A stretch of DNA of 16,262 nucleotides from a bacterium. Its GTDB lineage: Bacteria > SZUA-79 > Acidulodesulfobacterales > Acidulodesulfobacteraceae. The notes under the pieces were generated by a model. That model did no database searches and was not told the origin of the DNA. It saw only the letters and a list, made by a program, of their open reading frames with translations. This document shows positions 1-6,563 of the stretch, one piece after another. Positions within the stretch are counted from its first letter, which is position 1. Each line of letters begins with the position of its first letter. The stretch lies in the NCBI GenBank assembly GCA_021781285.1, contig JAJXXD010000186.1, positions 1 through 16,262 on the forward strand. The letters are read 5' to 3'. Both the position numbers and the translations under genes were made by a program.

Positions 1-296
1 ACTGCCTTGGGAACAGGCTCGAGAAAACCGCCGCCCTCGCCAAATCTTCAAAATTTACCCATTTTTCGACGACGCTTTTATACAGCAAGCATCAGAATCA
101 CGATTATATTAAAGAAGCCGGTTTCAACCTGCAAAAAAAATACGGGGTTAATTTTTATTACGAAGATTTCAGGCAGGGTTATAAAGAAGGTATAAATCTT
201 TCTCAAGAATACGGTTTATACCGCCAGAATTACTGCGGATGCATTTACAGCGAGAAGGAAAGATTTTTCGGCAAACCGTCGTCAAAAGCGGTATAA
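1..296 (+). CDS. queH: Epoxyqueuosine reductase QueH, C-terminal part
   Basis: The reading frame is open from the window edge (first full codon at 3) to TAA at 294-296, giving the last 97 residues. QueH reduces epoxyqueuosine to queuosine in tRNA, the final step of queuosine synthesis, and is an iron-sulfur alternative to QueG. The fragment shows the family's signatures in order: a cysteine followed by RLEKTA, then FSTTLLYSKHQNH, then a KYGVNFYYEDFRQGY stretch, and near the end LYRQNYCGCIYSEKERF with the paired cysteines. The N-terminal half, with the first cysteines, lies outside the window. A different plus frame in the same place is open for 62 codons but shows no family resemblance. Identification rests on remembered family motifs and is strong. 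Confidence 0.9.
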   Translation, partial: CLGNRLEKTAALAKSSKFTHFSTTLLYSKHQNHDYIKEAGFNLQKKYGVNFYYEDFRQGYKEGINLSQEYGLYRQNYCGCIYSEKERFFGKPSSKAV

Positions 297-340
297 TTAA
301 AATATAAAAAATATAAAAACTACAATATGGCAATTTCACT

Positions 341-1048
341 ATGACTGAAGTATTGAAAAATACCGCGGAAGAATTAATAATTAAAAAAGTTATAGAATAT
401 TCTAAAGTAAATAATCATCAGATTCAGGCTTTATGGTTCGGGGAAGAAAACAGTTCCTGCGGCGGGATACTATCGGATATAAATTTGGAAAATTCCGTAT
501 ATTCCATAAAGTTTAAAAATAAAATAATGCATATCCCAAGCGCCGAAGATTTTTTAATTTTACGCGTTTTTTTCCTTTTTGCTCCGATTTCCGGCAAAGT
601 TAAGAAAGTTAATGACGACAAATCATTAATTATCGATAACCTAAGTTTTGTAAAACTTAAAAATAATAAAAGACGTTATCCTAGATTTATATTGAATGAC
701 TCAATAGAAACGCAGATGATGATAGGCAATCACGTATTTTCTATAGAAATAAACGATATTTCCAAAGACGGAATAGGCTTTATATTTTCTTCCGAAAGGA
801 GTATGTTGGGTTTAGCCGGAAAATCGGGGTTTATTCAGTTAAACTACAATAACATTCTTTTAAGAATCAGCGGAGATATCGTATGGATAAACAGATTTTC
901 GCGGAATGAATACATAGGAGGTATGCTCCTTTACACAAACAATCAAGATAAGAATATAATTACCGATATAATATTTGAAAACATATTTAAAATAGAAAGC
1001 GAGCTTTTTAGATTTATGTCTTTTGTGAGCTGCGAAGACGTAATTTAA
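341..1048 (+). CDS. PilZ-domain protein, probable c-di-GMP effector
   Basis: This is a 235-residue soluble protein. The C-terminal half is a PilZ domain: RRYPR at residues 111-115 gives the RxxxR element, and DISKDG at 139-144 gives the (D/N)xSxxG element. Together these two motifs bind cyclic di-GMP in the family. Residues 1-105 form a separate domain resembling the YcgR-type N-terminal flagellar-brake fold in position only; I see no diagnostic motif there. No signal peptide or membrane segment is visible. The start has no clear Shine-Dalgarno sequence. The gene lies 39 bp before a lipoprotein gene on the same strand, so the two may be cotranscribed. Ligand binding is likely from the motifs; the output (motility, envelope or polysaccharide control) is unknown. 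Confidence 0.82.
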   Translation: MTEVLKNTAEELIIKKVIEYSKVNNHQIQALWFGEENSSCGGILSDINLENSVYSIKFKNKIMHIPSAEDFLILRVFFLFAPISGKVKKVNDDKSLIIDNLSFVKLKNNKRRYPRFILNDSIETQMMIGNHVFSIEINDISKDGIGFIFSSERSMLGLAGKSGFIQLNYNNILLRISGDIVWINRFSRNEYIGGMLLYTNNQDKNIITDIIFENIFKIESELFRFMSFVSCEDVI

Positions 1049-1087
1049 TTGAAACAATAAAAAAAATAAAAAAGGAGATTTTGTTTT

Positions 1088-1789
1088 ATGAAAATTAAGA
1101 AAAAATTCACGATATCGTTAGTTCTTCTGCTCTTTATATTTATCGCGTCATCGTCGCTAAGCGGATGCGCCACTTCTAGGGCAACCGCCGCAAGCGGGAC
1201 GACGGGGGCACTGTTTGGGGCAGGAACCGGTTTTGTAGTGGGAGCGCTGACCGGAGGACCGATAGGCGCCATAATAGGAACGGCGGCGGGCTTGTCCATA
1301 GGTTACGGGGTCGGCTATATTACCGGAAAGTATGTGGTTACCCGCGAAGGCGGAATCAGGGGAGTATCTATGCTTAGCGTTCCGTATAGACTGGCAAGCA
1401 ATAAATTTATATACGATCCGCAAAGCAGTGTTAAAATTAATTTTAATAAAGTAAAAGGAGTATTGATATCGAATTTAAAAATTTACACCGTTCCAAAATC
1501 GGTTAAGGCGGGCGGACAGATAAGCTTAAATATGAAATATGATGCTTTGGGTTCCTCCGTAAATATTAAAAATTCTTCTATTCAGGAAACAAGAATACTC
1601 GAAGGATTAGACGGGAAGATTTTTTATACTCATACATCTACTACCAATATCGAAGAGGAAGGTTTCTATAAAACGGCGCTTTCGGTAAAACTGCCTAAAA
1701 AGACGCCTAAAGTTTATATCTACGAAGCCATAGTCAAGGTGAACAACGTAATTACGGCATTGAGTTCCATGCTGATATTGGTAAAGTAA
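1088..1789 (+). CDS. Glycine-zipper lipoprotein of unknown function
   Basis: The 233-residue protein begins with a basic n-region, a hydrophobic stretch (about residues 8-21) and a lipobox LSGC with the lipidated cysteine at 27, so it should be processed by signal peptidase II. Residues about 36-80 are rich in glycine and alanine with regular GxxxG spacing, a glycine zipper as in Rick_17kDa/OmpA-like and SlyB-type surface lipoproteins; such segments insert in or pack against membranes. The C-terminal 140 residues look beta-rich and match nothing I recognise. A good Shine-Dalgarno (AAAGGAG at 1071-1077) precedes ATG. It follows the PilZ gene and ends 5 bp before the convergent plsY stop. An outer-membrane location is inferred. 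Confidence 0.75.
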   Translation: MKIKKKFTISLVLLLFIFIASSSLSGCATSRATAASGTTGALFGAGTGFVVGALTGGPIGAIIGTAAGLSIGYGVGYITGKYVVTREGGIRGVSMLSVPYRLASNKFIYDPQSSVKINFNKVKGVLISNLKIYTVPKSVKAGGQISLNMKYDALGSSVNIKNSSIQETRILEGLDGKIFYTHTSTTNIEEEGFYKTALSVKLPKKTPKVYIYEAIVKVNNVITALSSMLILVK

Positions 1790-1794
1790 TCAGG

Positions 1795-2415
1795 TTATTT
1801 TTTTATTCGGTTTTCAGTGCCGTTTATGAGCCTTTTTATATTAGGGGAATGTTTATATATTATCAACGCCGCTATAAACATCGAAGCGGCAAATATATAA
1901 ATATTTTTTAGCGTATAAAATACTAAAAACGGCATAAAAAATGCGCTTACGATAGAAGCGAGGGAAACGTATTTAGAAGAAAATAATATTGCCAAAAATA
2001 TTAAAAAAGCGATTAGAACGGCTTCCGGAGAAACGGCTAAGAAAACCCCGAGTCCGGTAGCAACCCCCTTGCCGCCTTTAAATTTTATAAATACGGAGAA
2101 ACAGTGCCCCGCAACCGGCGCTATAATTATTAAAGACAGAAAGATTAAATCCGCCGCGGATATGGACTGCGTAGCGTATCCGTGCCGTCCGAATAACCTA
2201 ATTGCTAAAAATACCGGTAAAAATCCTTTTCCGGCGTCTATTATTAAGGTAATTAAACCGAATTTCTTTCCTATTACTCTTGAAACGTTGGTAGCTCCAA
2301 GGTTGCCGCTCCCCTCCTTCGTTAGGTCCGGGACACCCTTTAATTTTGCAATTATTGCGGAAGTCGGGAAACTGCCTATTAAGTATGCTCCGAATATAAA
2401 AAGTATGTCATACAT
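1795..2415 (-). CDS. plsY: Glycerol-3-phosphate acyltransferase PlsY
   Basis: PlsY is an integral membrane enzyme that transfers the acyl group from acyl-phosphate to sn-glycerol-3-phosphate, giving lysophosphatidic acid, the first committed step of phospholipid synthesis. The 206-residue protein has normal family length and several hydrophobic helices. The three conserved motifs are present: GSFPT (residues 14-18), GSGNLGATNV (35-44, glycine-rich substrate loop) and KFKGGKGVATGLG (111-123, phosphate binding), plus GHCF at 103-106. Its ATG directly follows the stop codon of the upstream regulator (TAA then ATG, no gap), so translational coupling is likely. The partner PlsX is not in the window. 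The 3' end is only 5 bp from the convergent lipoprotein gene and no terminator is visible between them. Confidence 0.95.
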   Translation of the reverse strand: MYDILFIFGAYLIGSFPTSAIIAKLKGVPDLTKEGSGNLGATNVSRVIGKKFGLITLIIDAGKGFLPVFLAIRLFGRHGYATQSISAADLIFLSLIIIAPVAGHCFSVFIKFKGGKGVATGLGVFLAVSPEAVLIAFLIFLAILFSSKYVSLASIVSAFFMPFLVFYTLKNIYIFAASMFIAALIIYKHSPNIKRLINGTENRIKK

Positions 2416-3477
2416 TTAAGCAATTTTTTCCCCGCAATATGGACAAAATTTAAGCCCCGGCATTAAGGGGATTTCCATTCCGCATTTTTTATTCGAACAT
2501 ATTTTGTTTGTTTCCAAACCGTTTAATTTAGTGGTTACCGCATTGCTTAACTTGTCCACAAACTTTTCGAATTTCTTATCGTCGCTTTTTTTAAAATTTT
2601 TTGTGATTTCATCGATTAAAACAGTGTCGATGGAAAGCCTCTTCTCAAGGCTTTTTTTGTTTATATAAAAATATACCTTAAATTTATTTATTTCTTTTCT
2701 GGTTATAATATCCTCATCGATAAATTTTTTAAAGCTCTGGCTGATAATGGACGGGGCAAGACCTGTTTCCTCTTTAACCTTTTTTGTGGTTATAGGCTTT
2801 TTTTCGTTGTTTATATAATATTTTATTATCATTGCATATACCATAAACTCCGACGGCCCCATTAATTTTATCTGAAAGTTTGTGATAAGGTATCTGCTTG
2901 TCCATAACGCAAGAGCAATGTAATAAAATTTATTGTAATTATCCGATTTGGATAAAAACTCATCAAGATTTTTTTCCTGAGTTTCTGTTATTGTTTTATT
3001 GCTTTTCAATAAATTAACGGTTCCTTTGATTAAATTATCTATGACGGGAGAATCGGATTCGCTGAAGCCGCAAAATTTTAACGCAATTATGTTTATTTCG
3101 TTAAACTTTTTAAGCTCGGCATAAGGAAGGATATAGTTGGTTTTTCTTTTATCTTCGCTCAACGTAGATTTTTTAATGAGCTTTTCATCCTGCAGTTTTT
3201 TGAGAACCGTAGCGAGATGGGGCGTGGAAACATATAAACGGTTTAATTCCTTATAGGAAACCGTCACCCCGTTTTTTTCGAATTCTTTTTTTTCTTTAGC
3301 GGACGAGTGAGTATATTTGTATGCAAAGTATGCGAAAATAGTAAATTCGATATCGGTTAAATACGCGACGTTTTTATAACCGCCCGGTATATTTGTTATG
3401 GTGTCTTTTATTAATTTTTCCCTGCTTAAGAAAAAAAGAGAGAAAAGAATATAAAGTTTTGCCTGCAGAGTTTTCAT
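2416..3477 (-). CDS. Regulator with two winged-helix domains and a C-terminal zinc ribbon
   Basis: This 353-residue protein is not a family I can name. Residues about 42-128 resemble a MarR-type winged helix (TDIEFTIFAYFAY, a recognition-helix-like STPHLATVLKKLQDEKLI, then a beta wing with DKRKTNYIL). Residues about 206-275 repeat the pattern (PSEFMVYAMIIKYY, then SIISQSFKKFIDEDIITR and a wing). The C-terminus is a zinc ribbon: Cys327-X4-Cys332, then Cys345-X2-Cys348 in FCPYCGEKIA. One chain thus seems to carry both halves of a MarR-like dimer plus a metal site. Start ATG is preceded by AGAGGT about 9 bp upstream. It heads an operon with plsY. A predicted promoter and an ATTAATGTAA-type inverted repeat lie upstream, suggesting autoregulation. 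DNA binding is inferred from the fold pattern. Confidence 0.65.
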   Translation of the reverse strand: MKTLQAKLYILFSLFFLSREKLIKDTITNIPGGYKNVAYLTDIEFTIFAYFAYKYTHSSAKEKKEFEKNGVTVSYKELNRLYVSTPHLATVLKKLQDEKLIKKSTLSEDKRKTNYILPYAELKKFNEINIIALKFCGFSESDSPVIDNLIKGTVNLLKSNKTITETQEKNLDEFLSKSDNYNKFYYIALALWTSRYLITNFQIKLMGPSEFMVYAMIIKYYINNEKKPITTKKVKEETGLAPSIISQSFKKFIDEDIITRKEINKFKVYFYINKKSLEKRLSIDTVLIDEITKNFKKSDDKKFEKFVDKLSNAVTTKLNGLETNKICSNKKCGMEIPLMPGLKFCPYCGEKIA

Positions 3478-3503
3478 TTTTTTTAAACCTCTATTGTTAT
3501 TAA

Positions 3504-3606
3504 TTACATTAATGGTATAAAAATAAAAAATAAATAAACTTATTTTGTATAATTTAGAACTTCATATATTTTTTTACTATTATAATATTTTGTTTTATTA
3601 ATGTAA
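3504..3606. promoter_or_regulatory. Paired inverted-repeat candidate operators
   Basis: TTACATTAAT at 3504-3513 is repeated in perfect inverted form as ATTAATGTAA at 3597-3606, 83 bp apart centre-region to centre-region. The left site contains the self-complementary CATTAATG at 3507-3514. The sites sit in the divergent spacer between the winged-helix regulator and the radical SAM-like gene, and the right site overlaps the -35 of the predicted regulator promoter. Binding by the adjacent regulator is inference. Confidence 0.4.
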
Positions 3607-3607
3607 A
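3579..3607 (-). promoter_or_regulatory. Predicted sigma70-type promoter for the regulator-plsY operon
   Basis: On the minus strand TTTACA (3607-3602) is followed after exactly 17 bp by a consensus TATAAT (3584-3579). Transcription would start near 3571, leaving an AT-rich leader of about 95 nt before the ATG at 3477. The -35 overlaps one arm of the inverted repeat, so a bound repressor would occlude it. Confidence 0.55.
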
Positions 3608-3614
3608 GAAAAAA

Positions 3615-3643
3615 TTGAATTTTTTCTAATGATGTAATAGAAT
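3615..3643 (+). promoter_or_regulatory. Predicted promoter directly abutting the radical SAM-like gene
   Basis: TTGAAT (3615-3620), 17 bp, TAGAAT (3638-3643). The expected start of transcription is about 7 bp further on, at the A of the ATG at 3650. There is no Shine-Dalgarno before that ATG, so a leaderless message is plausible. An alternative TATAAT lies at 3581-3586 but lacks a good -35. Confidence 0.45.
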
Positions 3644-3649
3644 AAATAT

Positions 3650-4957
3650 ATGAATATAAATAGAGACCTTACGGCAAACCTGGATTATTTTATAGAAAAA
3701 TTCGGCTCTTCGCTAAGCCCGGAAGCAATAATAAAAGAAGATATTTTGAGGCAGGGAATCGCTTTCGACGAGGTTTCGCATGAAGAAAATTTTTCGAGCA
3801 AATCGTATTTCATTTTTTCATTCAACGTCGATAACGACGGCGACGTAATTAATAAAAAATATCCCGAAGAAATAGCGGTTAAAAACGGGCCTTACAACCT
3901 GAAACGAACCATTATTTCGGTAAGAATCAATAAAACCTCGCCTTATATTATTAAATACGAATCGGAATCAGGCGGCTATAAACTTTATCTTGAAGGCGGT
4001 TATATCGGGGATGTTTCTTTTTCTCCGGAAAAGTCTTATATGCTAAAAAAAACCGAATTCGGAAAATCGGTTAGGGACGTCGCGCCTACTATAGAATGGG
4101 GCTATCTTATATATCTTGCCGTATTCAGAATGTGCCAGTATTTTGAAAATCATACGGAATGCGCATTCTGCGATATGAACTCAAATTACTTAAATCAAAA
4201 AAAAGCAAATAAAAATTATTCCGCGGTTAAATCGGTCGAGGACATTATAGGCGCTCTATCCATAATAGAATCTTCCGAAGATTCTTCCGCAGGGGCATAT
4301 ACTTTAACGGGCGGAAGCATCATAGACGAGATCGGGTTTAAAGGCGATACGGAAATAGATTTTTACGTCAGGTTTCTTGAAGCTATAGAAGAAAAGTTTA
4401 AAGGAAGATGGATAAGCAAAGTCGTGGTGCAGGCGCATACGCAAAAAAACTTAATGAGGCTTAAATCCGCCGGCGCTTATATTTACCATACTAATTTTGA
4501 GGTATGGGATAAAAGTCTTTTTGAAAAAATTTGCCCCGGCAAATCTAAATTTATAGGAAGGGACGAATGGGTTAAAAGAATCGTGGACGCAGTTGCGGTC
4601 TTCGGCGAATATAAGGTTATTCCAAATTTCGTCGCCGGCGTAGAACTTTCAAGGCCGTTCGGGTTCGAAAGCATAGACGATGCGGTGAATTCAACCGCCG
4701 AAGGGCTTGAATTTTTTATGTCTAAAGGCGTTATTCCGAGATATACTACATGGTGTCCGGAAAAAACCAGCAAACTCGGAAAATTAGGCAATTCATCCGC
4801 TCCGCTGGAATATTATGTCAAACTCCTGCTCAAATGGCATGAGCTTCATTATAAATATAATCTTCCGGTTCCGGAAGGCTACGGCGCGGCGGGACCGGGC
4901 AAAGCCGAGTTCTCGGTCAGTGCATTTATGGATGCTTTTAAGGTTGAAACAATATGA
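3650..4957 (+). CDS. Radical SAM-like protein with CX8CX2C motif
   Basis: The 435-residue protein looks like a divergent radical SAM enzyme. A cluster motif Cys162-X8-Cys171-X2-Cys174 (FRMCQYF...ECAFCDMN) ends in the aromatic-Cys typical of the family, but has a longer first spacing than the canonical CX3CX2C. It is followed by TLTGGS (218-223), comparable to the GGE loop that contacts SAM. Later FEVWDKSLFEKICPGK and a GYGAAGPGK segment recall BioB/ThiH-type barrels. About 150 residues precede the cluster motif, longer than usual and without a motif I recognise. No accessory cluster motif is obvious; Cys at the WCPEK segment is isolated. Product and substrate are unknown. It stands alone, divergent from the regulator, with mrp about 120 bp downstream. 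The enzyme class is likely; the reaction cannot be inferred. Confidence 0.68.
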   Translation: MNINRDLTANLDYFIEKFGSSLSPEAIIKEDILRQGIAFDEVSHEENFSSKSYFIFSFNVDNDGDVINKKYPEEIAVKNGPYNLKRTIISVRINKTSPYIIKYESESGGYKLYLEGGYIGDVSFSPEKSYMLKKTEFGKSVRDVAPTIEWGYLIYLAVFRMCQYFENHTECAFCDMNSNYLNQKKANKNYSAVKSVEDIIGALSIIESSEDSSAGAYTLTGGSIIDEIGFKGDTEIDFYVRFLEAIEEKFKGRWISKVVVQAHTQKNLMRLKSAGAYIYHTNFEVWDKSLFEKICPGKSKFIGRDEWVKRIVDAVAVFGEYKVIPNFVAGVELSRPFGFESIDDAVNSTAEGLEFFMSKGVIPRYTTWCPEKTSKLGKLGNSSAPLEYYVKLLLKWHELHYKYNLPVPEGYGAAGPGKAEFSVSAFMDAFKVETI

Positions 4958-5012
4958 AAATTGTGTTATCATAAATAATATATATATATTTATATATCTA
5001 TATAAATAATGG

Positions 5013-5032
5013 ATTCCCGCTTTCGCGGGAAT
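5013..5032. repeat. REP-like GC-rich hairpin
   Basis: ATTCCCGCTTTCGCGGGAAT is a perfect 8-bp inverted repeat around a TTTC loop, GC-rich in an otherwise AT-rich spacer, within a longer TGGATTCCCG...GGGAATGACA unit of a type scattered through many bacterial genomes. No T-tract follows on either strand, so it is not a standard intrinsic terminator. It may protect the 3' end of the upstream message or separate expression of the two genes. Confidence 0.6.
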
Positions 5033-5064
5033 GACAAAGGGTAAATTTATAAATCTAAATAAAA

Positions 5065-5070
5065 GAGAGG
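5065..5070 (+). promoter_or_regulatory. Shine-Dalgarno site deciding the mrp start
   Basis: GAGAGG lies 5 bp before ATG at 5076. The longer in-frame ATG at 5031 sits inside the REP-like hairpin and has no ribosome binding site, so 5076 is preferred. Confidence 0.75.
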
Positions 5071-5075
5071 TTATT

Positions 5076-6050
5076 ATGATTGACGGAAACGAAATGGACG
5101 GAAATAAAGATTATTATGAAGAAGGGGCGGACTCCTGCGGCTGTGGAGGCGGTGAGGAAGAGGACTCCTGCGGATGCGGAAGCGGAGGTGAAGACGAAGG
5201 TTCTTCCTGCGGATGCGGAGGCGGCGAAGGACATGGACATGGGCACGGAAGTAAGAACCCGTTTGACGAGCAAACGCCTATAAGCGGCGTGAAAAGCATT
5301 ATAGCCGTTGCAAGCGGGAAAGGCGGAGTAGGAAAATCGACATTCAGCGTTAATCTGGCTATTACGCTGGCAAACCAGGGAAAAAAAGTAGGACTTTTAG
5401 ATGCCGACCTTTACGGTCCCAGCGTTCCTACAATGATGGGAATAAACAAAAGACCGGACCTTACGTCTAATAATAAAATCGTCCCCCTTGAGAAATTCGG
5501 GATCAAACTTATGTCGTTAGGATTTTTGATTCCGGAAGATGCTCCCGCTATATGGAGAGGACCGGTGGTAATGCAGGTTATAACCCAGTTTTTAAAAGAC
5601 GTGGAGTGGGGTGAAATAGATTTTCTCGTGGTAGATCTTCCTCCGGGAACCGGCGATATTCAGCTTACGCTGGTGCAGACTGTTCCGATAAATTTCGCCA
5701 TAGTCGTTTCGACTCCGCAGGATATTTCGCTTATAGACGCAAAGAAGGCTCTTGCAATGTTCGATAAAGTGAACGTGCCGGTTTTCGGAATAGTCGAAAA
5801 TATGAGCTATTTTATATGCCCGCATTGCGATAAGCGTTCGGACATATTTAAACACGGCGGGGCAAAGACGGCTGCCGAAAAATTGGGCGTAAATTTCCTC
5901 GGGGAAATACCTATAGTCGAAGATATTTGCGAACTGTCCGATAAAGGCGAACCTATAATGACTAAAGACATACATCCCGAGGTAAAATCGGTATTTAATA
6001 AAATATCGGATTCCTTGATTCTAAGGTCAGAGCAGAAGGTTGGGGCATAG
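5076..6050 (+). CDS. mrp: Mrp/NBP35/ApbC-family iron-sulfur carrier ATPase
   Basis: Mrp-family P-loop ATPases bind Fe-S clusters at a dimer interface and pass them to apoproteins. The 324-residue protein (from ATG 5076) has a deviant Walker A GKGGVGKST (residues 81-89), DADLYGPS, the WRGP and PPGTGD segments, and SYFICPHCDKRSDIF, whose CxxC bridges the cluster in the dimer. The N-terminal 60 residues are unusual: three SCGCG units (Cys21/23, Cys32/34, Cys45/47) separated by acidic glycine-rich linkers, then HGHGHG at 53-58. This resembles neither the NBP35 four-cysteine motif nor the MIP18/DUF59 domain found before some Mrp proteins. A longer start at 5031 was rejected. trxA lies 69 bp downstream on the same strand. 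Family assignment is firm; the role of the extension is unknown. Confidence 0.92.
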   Translation: MIDGNEMDGNKDYYEEGADSCGCGGGEEEDSCGCGSGGEDEGSSCGCGGGEGHGHGHGSKNPFDEQTPISGVKSIIAVASGKGGVGKSTFSVNLAITLANQGKKVGLLDADLYGPSVPTMMGINKRPDLTSNNKIVPLEKFGIKLMSLGFLIPEDAPAIWRGPVVMQVITQFLKDVEWGEIDFLVVDLPPGTGDIQLTLVQTVPINFAIVVSTPQDISLIDAKKALAMFDKVNVPVFGIVENMSYFICPHCDKRSDIFKHGGAKTAAEKLGVNFLGEIPIVEDICELSDKGEPIMTKDIHPEVKSVFNKISDSLILRSEQKVGA

Positions 6051-6119
6051 AACATAAAACGATATTTAAAAGATGTAAACATAAAAAAATTATTAAATCT
6101 ATTAAGGAGGATTTACTAA

Positions 6120-6455
6120 ATGGCTTCAGAAAAAGTTTTAGCGTTTACGGATTCAAATTTCGATGCCGAGGTTTTAAAATCCGATAAGCCCGTGCTTGTC
6201 GATTTTTGGGCTGTATGGTGCGCTCCGTGCAGGGCGGTTGCTCCGGTAATCGATGAGATTGCATCGGATTACGACGGGAAAATTAAAGTCGGTAAAGTCA
6301 ATGTTGACGAAAATCAGGTTATTCCGGGCAAATACGGAATAAGGGGAATACCCACCGTCATTCTCTTCAACAAAGGGCAAGTCGCAGACCAGATAGTCGG
6401 AGCGGCTCCAAAAGGTTCTTTCAAGCAGATGATTGACAAAGTTGTCGGCAATTAA
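6120..6455 (+). CDS. trxA: Thioredoxin
   Basis: This 111-residue protein is a single thioredoxin domain of normal length with no signal peptide, hence a cytoplasmic dithiol reductant. The active site is WCAPC at residues 33-37 inside DFWAVWCAPCR; the second position is alanine rather than the usual glycine, which can shift the redox potential slightly. The cis-proline loop GIPT is at 77-80 and the buried Asp of the DFW segment is kept. A strong AAGGAGG (6104-6110) precedes the ATG by 9 bp. It follows mrp and is closed by the terminator at 6498-6530. No thioredoxin reductase gene is in the window. Confidence 0.95.
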   Translation: MASEKVLAFTDSNFDAEVLKSDKPVLVDFWAVWCAPCRAVAPVIDEIASDYDGKIKVGKVNVDENQVIPGKYGIRGIPTVILFNKGQVADQIVGAAPKGSFKQMIDKVVGN

Positions 6456-6497
6456 CGGCAAATTAAATTATACGAATAAAAAGGGTTAAAGTAAAAT

Positions 6498-6530
6498 AAA
6501 AGGGGTCAGATTTAAAATCTGACCCCTTTT
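6498..6530. terminator. Bidirectional palindromic terminator, GGGGTCAGA type
   Basis: A 33-bp odd perfect palindrome: a 16-base arm beginning AAAAGGGGTCAG, one central base, and its exact complement ending CTGACCCCTTTT, followed by ATTTTT. In RNA this gives a stem of about 14 bp with a run of U on either strand. It sits between the convergent trxA and CNNM/CorC genes, the right place for a shared terminator. The GGGGTCAGA/TCTGACCCC core is like repeats dispersed in many bacterial genomes, so it may be a mobile REP-type unit used as a terminator. Confidence 0.8.
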
Positions 6531-6563
6531 ATTTTTGACCGCCCTTGATTTTTCCTCTATTAG

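Noticed and set aside
7..195. 62-codon plus-strand frame at the window start
   Set aside because: It is out of frame with the clearly recognisable QueH sequence in the same DNA.
4989..5006. TTTATATATCTATATAAA inverted repeat as an operator
   Set aside because: Expected by chance in a run of TA repeats; no supporting promoter.
5031..5075. Longer mrp start giving 15 extra residues
   Set aside because: The ATG lies inside a REP-like hairpin with no ribosome binding site; ATG 5076 has GAGAGG at 5 bp.
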